From: Myotis daubentonii
Taxonomy: Eukaryota > Chordata > Mammalia > Chiroptera > Vespertilionidae
Assembly (NCBI RefSeq): GCF_963259705.1
Contig: NC_081844.1
Location: 19,763,715 to 19,827,714, forward strand
DNA: 64,000 nucleotides
Reading direction: 5' to 3'
Position 1 is the stretch's first letter. Each line of letters opens with the position of its first letter. The notes under the pieces were generated by a model. The model was given only the letters and a program-made list of their open reading frames with translations. It was not told the DNA's origin and made no database searches. Shown one piece after another: positions 56,415-64,000 of this stretch. A program made the translations under genes and the position numbers.

Positions 56415-57610
56415 CTAGAACTCCACCTTGCAGGCAGGGAAGGCCTCGTCCTGCATGGACACTGTGCTGTTACTGCCCAGCACCGTGATGCCTAGCGCCT
56501 GGTGCTGGGCATGCGTCTCCTCATACCACTCGTGCATGGCCATTGAGTCGAAGGTGGGGATCAGGGTCACCTGTGGGCAGGAAAAATGGATGAGCAGTGA
56601 AGGGGAGAGCGCTCTGCTCGTGTCCCAGCCCCTGGGCAGCTGAGGTGCCCTTCTCTGACCACATGTGCTCCGCCTCCCCAGCAGCCAGCCTGTCCCGGAA
56701 GTCCCTCTGATCCCACAGCACCCACGGGATCCTCTTACAACCCGGAGACTGGGCCAGGGCTCTGTGAACCCCTCTCTGTGCCTCCCAATCTAGGCTCACC
56801 CGGGCCTCCCTGCAGCTCCTTGAACACAACTGGCTCACTCCCACCTCCAGGCCTTTGCCCATGTCGTGCCCTTCACCCAGACTCTCCCTCCTGGCTGCTT
56901 TGTAAGCTGTGTGCAAGGTCAGGGGTCTCACACTCACATACTGAGTGGGCAGCCAGGTACCTAAGCTCTCCCTCTACCCAAACTTGCCCCACCCTTCAAT
57001 GCTGTTTCAAGGCTTCCTTTGGGGATGACCCCCGTCCTCTTTCTCAACTGTGTAGATGCCACACGCCCCACCTGCTCCTCCTGGCAGAGCCTCATGACAG
57101 CGGGGAGGCTAAGAACTGGGGTTCAGGAGAGGTGACCAAACCAGCCCTGCCCTGCGTCCCCAGTCAGGTTGCAGCAGAGGAATGAGGAAACGATGTGACA
57201 GGAACAGCAACCTGAGAGATGGGGAGGGCTCCTGCCTCCTTTGCTTGTGGCCTTGGGGATGCAGGTGGATCTCTGAGCCCCAGTCCCACCTGTGTGGGTT
57301 CAACAGGAACATACTGGGAGGCACTGACCTCGCCCTGTGTCAAGACTGTCTAAGGCCGTAGGGTGGTCACTCGCCTGTAGGTCACGGTCCCACTGCTGCT
57401 TGCCGGCCAGCAGTGCGTCCAGGACGGCCCGCATGCCCTCTTCCTTGTGCTGGTCCTGGCCGCTGATGACATAGCAGAGTGAGCGCACCCGCCGAAAGAA
57501 CTCCTCATTTAACAGGCAGACGCTGCCCCCGCTGGGCAAGTAGGCCAGGTCAAGGTAGACAGGGGAGCCAGGTGAGGCCTCCAACCCACCTGGCCGGCTG
57601 CTGGCTGACC
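56415..57610 (-). CDS. MAP1S: MAP1S, microtubule-associated protein 1S (last two exons, partial)
   Basis: MAP1S is a MAP1-family protein that binds microtubules and links them to mitochondria and autophagosomes. Its C-terminal light-chain region is encoded here by exons 57375-57610 and 56415-56570. The first carries PGSPVYLDLAYLP and VISGQDQHKEEGMRAVLDAL; the second begins VTLIPTFDSMAMHEWYEE and ends AFPACKVEF before a TAG at 56415-56417. Both fit the MAP1 light-chain fold that ends the protein. Phases agree: the upstream exon starts with two bases of a split codon and ends in phase 0. The donor between them is GC (CAG|GCGAGT). The large central exon and the N terminus lie beyond position 64000. 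Confidence 0.93.
56571..57374 (-). other. MAP1S: GC-AG intron in MAP1S
   Basis: The donor is CAG|GCGAGT and the acceptor cccacag. Using the GC keeps DRDLQ followed by VTLIP, the family sequence; the GT three bases further on would break phase. Confidence 0.75.
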
Positions 57611-59350
57611 CTGTGGGCAGGAAGGATGGCGTCAGTCATGAGCTTCTGGGCCTGGGAAGGGGCTGAGTCTCAGGGCTTGGGACCAGGCTTCCAGCTCTAT
57701 GTGCACCTCCCTGAATGCTTCTCCTCAACAGGAGGCCTGATCTCTGTTTTATGGTTGGTTGACAAGCCCTCCCTGGCATGGACAGTTACTCATTGAACTC
57801 TGTAAACATCCCTGGCTGCCTCCTCAGTGCCTGGACCCTCCCTTGCCAGTCCCCAGACATAGACATTCTTCAGGCCAGAAGGAGGGGGCAACTGTGGAGG
57901 GCTTCCTGGAAGAGGAGGCTTTTGGCACTTGAGCCCTAAAAGCAGCTGATGCCTGGAAGGTTTGCTGCTCCTGCATTCATCTGTTCAATTACTCAAGGGA
58001 CATTTGTCAAGCCCTCCTGGGCCCCACGTCCTGGAGACATGGCAGTGACCGAGACAGACAAAAATCGCTGCCCACAGGGGCAACAGAGAGCAAGAGCTGG
58101 TGTGGGAGGGATCGTGTTGCAAGAAGGAGACCCAGGACAGGGAGGCCTGGATGGAACTGGGGCAGCTGTGCTCGGAGCCTTGTCCGCGGCCCTGAACCCG
58201 GAGCCGTGCAAGGGGGACAGGGCTGCCGCTTTGGGGTGAGTGAATTCTAACACCCGGTTGAGGTCTTGGGCACAGGAAGCCTACCAGATGCTCGATGTCA
58301 GGAACATAAATGTTGCGCAGCTCAGGGTGTGGCCCAAAGGGCTGCAGGGCAGTTGCAAATAAATGAAACTCCTGGCTTTGGGCAAAAGGCACCTGTCACT
58401 CGAAGCTGGGGATTGTGGTGGTGAGGATCCCGCATGGAGCCTTAGGAGGAGAAAGCTGCTGTGGCCATGGAAAGCGCAAGGGAGACAGGCGCAGGAGAGC
58501 TGGGGGGCAAGGAGAAGATGAGGGGGATCATAGGCAGGGGGATAGGGACAGAGGAGGGACCGGGCAAGCGATGACCTATAGGCTAAATATGGCATCTTCT
58601 TTTATAAAGATGGTTTGACTGGAATATCTGTTCAGGTACTGACTGAGATGCCCTGAGTTTGAGACAGAGATGGTCTGGTCTGCAAAGCTGAGGTTTACCC
58701 TCTGGCCCTTTAAGACACTGTTTGCTGACGCAGCATGGAGGGGCAGAACCCTGAGTGGCCAACACTGTGGCCTCCCAAAGAGGCCAAATGCCCTGGCGGA
58801 CAGAGCCCCAGGTGACCCCCAGCCTCTCGGTGCCCACGGACCGGAGGGGGCCACCCTCTCCCTGTGCCGGGAACCCCGGACCTGCCAAAGGTCACAGGGC
58901 CCATCAGGTGCCTCCCTTGGAACCTGCCCAAAGACAAGAGGTGACAGCTCAGGTGGGTGCTGAGGCCTGAAGAGCCTCAAGAGACCAGGGTGTCCAGCAG
59001 CCAAGGACACCCCTCAGCTCCTGGAGGGGACGACCCCAGGCACCTGGAATGGGGCCCAGCCCACAAGCAAGTGCTCAGTAAACGCAGCTACAGTTATTAC
59101 TGTTGTCCTATCATTGCTCTCTCACCAACCTCCCTAGGTGACCTAGCCTGTGCTAACCAACGCAGTGGCTACCAAGTACTGCAAAGTGGCGGGCGTGAGC
59201 CAACACGAGCTGGGAGTGCCAACTGTATGCCAGGCTCCCAAAACTTAAGAGTAGAACAGAGAAGAGGAACTATCAAATACCTTATTTGGTTGATTACACG
59301 TGGAAGCATCACCTTTACACAGTGCTATGCAGGAAAGAGTTTTAACACAG
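57611..59350. other. MAP1S intron, repeat-poor part
   Basis: No MAP1S exon is recognised. A 108-nt open segment flanked by AG and GT lies at 58285-58392 (minus) but its phase does not fit MAP1S. Confidence 0.5.
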
Positions 59351-59359
59351 TTGGAGGAT

Positions 59360-60670
59360 TCTAGGAAGACGGGGCGGTAGGAAGCACCAGGAATTCCTCT
59401 TCCCACCCAGAGGACAACCGAATTGTAGCCTCAAGTTGAAGCGGCTTCCATGGGCTTTAAAGGACTGCACAACGCCCCACACCCCCCTCAGTCTGGGAGC
59501 CAGACACTTAAGCAACTACATATACAGGAGAACTGAGAAAGTCGCCACACAAGCCCAGAGAAAGGAAGAGGCTGAGAAAAGACCTGACAGCACTGTGCTT
59601 TACACCCAGACTGATCCCCGTCAGAGAGACAGCCCACAATAATGAAACCACTAAAAGCCACAGCAAACCCCAGGAAGGAGAAACACTGGATTCCTAGAGT
59701 TATCGCATTATTACATTCAAACATCCAGTTAAAAAAAAAATCAGAGGGCACACAAAGAAAGAGGAAAGTATGGACCATTTAGAGGAAAAACAATAAATCA
59801 ACAAAAATCAACACTGATGAAGACTTCAAAACAACCGTGTGAAAGATCCTCAAAGAACTAAAGACATAGAGAAAATCAAGAACACAGTGTAGGAACAAAA
59901 TGGAAAATCAATAAGGAGATAGAAAACAAAAAAGCAAACCAAAAAGAAATTCTACAGCTGAGAAGAAGTGTAACAGCTGAAGTGAAATTTCATGAGAGGG
60001 ATTCTGTTCAAGATCTGAACTGGCAATAAATAAATAAATAAATAAATAAAGCAGTGATCTTGATGATAGAACCGTGGAAATTACCAAATCTGAGGAACAG
60101 AAAGAAAAAAGATTCAAGAAAGCGAATAGAGTCTAAGAAACCTCTGGAACACCATCAAGAGGACCAACATAGTCTGGCCAGCATGGTTCGTTCAGTGGTT
60201 GAGCATCGACCTATGAACCAGGAGGTCACGGTTTGATTCACAGTCAGGGCAAATGCCCAGGTTTCAGGCTCGATCCCCAGTGTGAGGCGTGCAGGAGGCA
60301 GCCGATCAATGATTCTCTCTCATCATTGATGTTCCTATCTCTCTCTCTCCCTCTTCCTTCCTGTCTAAAAATAAAAATAAACATTAAAAAATATAATAAT
60401 AATAATAATAAAAAAAGAAACAACATATATATGATGGAATTCCCAGAAAGAGGAGAGAGAAGGGAGGGGCAGAAAGATTATATAGGGGGAAATAGCCCAA
60501 AACTTCCCATATTTGATGAAAGACACAAACATAAGCATCCAAGAAGCTTAATGAACTCAGAGACCCACACTGAGACACATGATCAAACTCTTGAAAGCAA
60601 AGACAGAGAGAGAATCTGAAAGAAAGTGCTGTTCAAAGGGACTTTTATAGCTATAATCTTACATTTCAAA
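59360..60670 (+). mobile_element. Old L1 5' UTR and ORF1 remnant
   Basis: Matches ancient L1 ORF1-like sequence (for example gaacaccatcaagaggacca and caaacataagcatccaagaa). It is split by a Ves SINE at 60173-60415 and heavily decayed. Confidence 0.75.
60173..60415 (+). mobile_element. Ves-type SINE
   Basis: Plus-strand copy inside the old L1; ends in (AAT)n. Confidence 0.9.
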
Positions 60671-61395
60671 AGCTTGTATTGAAAAATAAGATCTCGGAGA
60701 TTCCAAAATGGCAGCAGAGTAAGTGGAAGCTACACTGACATGCTCCCAGGACCAAAATGGAATAACAACTAAAATACAGAAAATCATCCTGAATAATCAG
60801 CTGAAGACTCGCTGGAGAGAACCCTGGTAGCCAAGGATGGGAAGTGGGACCTCATAGAGACTGGCAGGAAGGGCAGAGGTGCACGGGGCTGGCTGAGCTG
60901 CCACAGACGGCACCTGAAGTTCCGAGGGATGTCTCAGCTGTGGGTGGTTCCCACTGAGAACTCTGGGATCTAAACCCCAAGCTGGGCCCACCAGCCCAGA
61001 GCAGAGAACTGAGAAAGGTGCCTACACAGCACCTGGCTGTGAAAAGCAGCAGGACGGTTGTCTGCCTAGGAGAGATGGCTGGAAATGCAGGTACCTTCTT
61101 AAAGGGCCAACACAAAATTTTGTGTGCAGCCACTCACACTGGGCTCTGACAGAGGGAGGGTAGAGTGGACTAGAGCTGTGTGAGCAGAATCCAGGGTTGT
61201 GGGCTCTGGGATTTGAGCTCAGAAGGCAGCTGCCCCAGTTTCCTGTGCTGAGTCATTCCCTCATACTGCAGAGGACATTTCTCTCCAGCAGACCTTTATC
61301 ATCCAGGTAGCTTTTTCCCGGTGGGGAGGGAGCAATTGCCCCATGATGTAGAAAAACCTCTCACTCTACTCTGAGGCTAATCAAGACTAATAATA

Positions 61396-61618
61396 GCCGA
61401 ACCGGTTTGGCTCAGTGGATAGAGCATCAGCCTGCGGACTCAAGGGTCCCAGGTTCGATTCTGGTCAAGGGCATGTATCTTGGTTGCGGGCACATCCCCA
61501 CTGGGGGGTGTGCAGGAGGCAGCTGATCGATCTCTCTTCTCACATTGATGTTTCTAACTCTCTATCCCTCTCCCTTCTTCTCTGTAAAAAAATCAATAAA
61601 ATATATTAAAAAAAAAAA
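61396..61618 (+). mobile_element. Ves-type SINE
   Basis: Plus-strand copy; target duplication aagactaataata/aagactgataata. Confidence 0.94.
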
Positions 61619-62278
61619 GACTGATAATAATCAGAATGCAGGCAGAGATGAGTCCCTGGAGGCTTTGAGTCTTTGCCTGATCTAATTCTGGACCTGGGGC
61701 TAGGAAAAGCAGACCTTGGTGCATATCTTGGTCCTTTCCAAAGGCACCCAGCTCCAGCAGAGGGAGCCACACACTGTGGATTGCTGACAGCTCCAAACAG
61801 GGTACAAAGAGCATCTGACATTGTCCTACACTAGAGACTGGGAGTTCTCACAGATCTACCTACTACACAGACACAAACCCAAACAGGCAGCCAAAATGGG
61901 AAGACAAAAAAATAACCCCCAAGTGAAAGAACAAGAGAATTCTCCAGAAGAGGAACTAAATGAAATGGAGATAAGAAATTTATCAGATATAGAGTTCAGA
62001 ATAATGATGGCAAGGATGCTCAACAGTGTGAGAAAAGATATAGTAACTATGAAAAAGGACCAGATGAAAATGAAGTATGACACAGCACTAATAAAGAACA
62101 CATTGGAAGTAATACACAGCAGATTAGGGGAAGCTAAGAATCAGATCAGTGAATTAGAAGACAGGGTAGAAAAAAATCAATCAGAGAACCAAAAAGAAAA
62201 AAAAAAATTAAAAAACCGGAGGACAGCTTAAGGGAGCTGTGGGACAATATGAAATGTAACTATATTCACATCATAGGA

Positions 62279-62490
62279 CAGCGGTTCTCCACCTGTGGGT
62301 CGCAACCCCTTTGACGGTCGAACGACCCTTTCACAGGGGTCGCCTAAGACCATCCTGCATATCAGATATTTATATTACAATTTATAACAGTAGCAACATT
62401 ACAGTTATGAAGTAGCAACGAAAATAATTTTATGGTTGGGTCACAACATGAGGAACTGTATTTAAAGGGCCAGAAGGTTGAGAACCACTG
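62279..62490 (+). mobile_element. SPIN-like hAT MITE
   Basis: 212 bp from CAGCGGTTCTCCACCTGTGG to AAGGTTGAGAACCACTG, with a perfect 8-bp target duplication tcatagga (62271-62278, 62491-62498). The interior (gaccctttcacaggggtcgc, agttatgaagtagcaacg) matches the SPIN_NA family as I remember it. It lies in L1 ORF1. Confidence 0.88.
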
Positions 62491-62946
62491 TCATAGGAGT
62501 ACCAGAAGGTGAAAAAAATGAGCAAGGGATAGAAGGTGTTTGAAGAAATAATGGCAAAAAACTTCCCTAAAATGGTAAAGGAAAAAGTCACACAAGTCCA
62601 GGAGGCACAGAGAATCCCAAGCAAGAACCCAAACAGACCCACCCAGACACATCATAATTAAAATGCCAAAAATTAAAAACAAAAAAAAGAATCTTAAAGG
62701 CAGCAAGAGAAAAGCAATGTTACCTACAAAGAAGCTCCCATAAGGCTATCAGCTAATTTTCTTCATCAGAAACTCTATAGGCCAGAAGGGAATGGCATGA
62801 AATATTCAAGGTATTAATAAGCAAGGAACTGAAACCAAGATTACTATACCCAGCAAGGCTATCATTCAAAATAGATGGTGAAATAAAGAGCTTCCCAGCC
62901 AAAAAAAGGCTAAAGGAGCCTATCACCATCAAAACAGCACAGCAAG

Positions 62947-63173
62947 CCAGACCGGTTTGGCTCAGTGGATAGCGCATCAGCCTGCGGACTGAAGGGTCCC
63001 AGGTTCGATTCCGGTCAAGGGCATGTACCTTGGTTGCGGGCACATCCCCAGGAGGGGATGTGCAGGAGGCGGCTGGTCGATGTTTCTCTCTCATTGATGT
63101 TTCTAACTCTCTATCCCTCTCCCTTCCTCTCTGTAAAAAAATCAATAACATATATTTAAAAAAACACACAAAA
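62947..63173 (+). mobile_element. Ves-type SINE
   Basis: Perfect 15-bp target duplication aaacagcacagcaag on both sides, so it is young. Confidence 0.95.
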
Positions 63174-63241
63174 AAACAGCACAGCAAGAAATGCTAAAGG
63201 ACTGTTGTAATGAGAAGAATAGAGAAACAGGCACAAAGAAT

Positions 63242-63464
63242 TATTTTTTAAAATATATGTTATTGATGTTTTACAGAGAGGAAGGGAGAGGGATAGAGAG
63301 TTAGAAACATCGATGAGAGAGAAACATCGATCAGCTGCCTGCTGCACACCCCCTACTGGGGATATGCCCGCAACCAAGGTACATGCCCTTGACTGGAATT
63401 GCACCCGGGACCCTTCAGTCCGCAGGCCGACGCTCTGTCCACTGAGCCAAACCAGTTAGGGCAG
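63242..63464 (-). mobile_element. Ves-type SINE
   Basis: Antisense copy; target duplication ggcacaaagaatt/ggcataaagaatt. Confidence 0.94.
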
Positions 63465-63712
63465 GCATAAAGAATTTAAATGGTGATAAATAAGTACCTA
63501 TCAATAATAATCTTAAATGTAAATGGATTAAATGCTCCATTTCTCAGAGGGAAGACAGGGGTGGGTAGGAGGGAAGATATCAACCAAAGAACTTGCATGC
63601 ATATATGCATAACCCATGGACACAGACAATAGGGTGGTGAAGGCTCAGGGTGGGGGTGCTCTAGAAGGGGTCAATGGGGGGGGGGTGGGGAACGGAGAAA
63701 GAAGGCATATGT

Positions 63713-63935
63713 AAGGCTGGCATGGCTCAGTGGTTGAGCATTAACCTATGAACCAGGAAGTCACAGTTCGATTCCTGGTCACATGCCCAAGTTGCAGGCT
63801 CGATTCCCAGTATGGGGCATGCAGGAGGCAGCCAAGTGATGATTCTCTCTCATCACTGATGTTTCTATCTCTCCATCCCTCTCCTTTCCTCTCTCTGAAA
63901 TCAATAAAAAGTATATTTAAAAAAATACATATCAA
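63713..63935 (+). mobile_element. Ves-type SINE
   Basis: Plus-strand copy with a slightly shortened middle. Confidence 0.9.
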
Positions 63936-64000
63936 ATCAACAACCTTACTTTACAACGTAAAGAACTACAAAAAGAACGAAGTAAATCTAAAGAAAATAA

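Larger units (their letters stand above)
60690..64000 (+). mobile_element. Rearranged old L1 with 5' UTR, ORF1 and pieces of ORF2
   Basis: The 5' UTR starts near 60690 (gagattccaaaatggcagc). ORF1 starts at 61896 (MGRQKNNPQVKEQENSPEEE) and is open to 62231, then frameshifted and hit by the SPIN-like element and SINEs. The ORF2 start (LNVNGLNAP) is at about 63510-63540, followed by about 170 bp like a bat L1 3' UTR and a SINE. ORF2-like sequence resumes at 63940 (LTLQRKEL) and leaves the window. Confidence 0.72.

Noticed and set aside
60690..63713. HAL1 (half-LINE) interpretation of the old L1
   Set aside because: ORF2 sequence resumes at 63940, so internal rearrangement explains the gap better.

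Overview
The window is mammalian nuclear DNA, most likely from a vesper bat (Vespertilionidae or a close yangochiropteran). The evidence is about 27 tRNA-derived Ves-type SINEs, four HeliBat-like Helitrons, a SPIN-like hAT MITE and other hAT elements. The genes match mammalian FCHO1 and MAP1S (human 19p13.11 synteny), both on the minus strand.

Layout, left to right. 1-5835: a nearly full-length minus-strand LINE-1 with intact ORF1 and an ORF2 broken only by three homopolymer frameshifts; its 3' end lies off the window. 5836-13828: old endogenous retrovirus debris whose 3' LTR was split by a much younger, internally deleted provirus (8666-13389) with near-identical LTRs, a tRNA-Glu-type primer site and a 4-bp target duplication. 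13829-18340: further LTRs, an old L1 3' end hit by a solo LTR, and stacked Ves SINEs. 18340-48600: the complete FCHO1 gene, 26 coding exons rebuilt from splice sites, giving 887 codons (as I recall, human FCHO1 has 889). 48722-56315: repeat-rich spacer with SINEs, three Helitrons and a hAT MITE. 56315-57610: the last two coding exons of MAP1S. 57611-64000: a MAP1S intron filled with old L1 5' ends, SINEs and the SPIN-like element.

FCHO1 starts clathrin-coated pits: an N-terminal F-BAR domain binds membrane, a linker activates AP-2, and a C-terminal mu-homology domain recruits Eps15, intersectin and cargo. MAP1S is a microtubule-binding MAP1-family protein. The two genes are head to tail, transcribed right to left, with a CpG-rich FCHO1 promoter near 48400-48720. 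No functional link between them is implied beyond conserved synteny.

The most notable observations are: a U12-type AT-AC intron inside FCHO1 that restores the family protein sequence exactly; GC-AG introns in both genes; two 25-nt microexons; the young non-autonomous provirus nested in an older LTR; a fold-back hAT element in an FCHO1 intron that could form a long hairpin; and a SPIN-like transposon with perfect target duplications. Exon assignments were checked by hand for reading-phase continuity. Repeat family names come from memory of consensus sequences and were not tested by database search.
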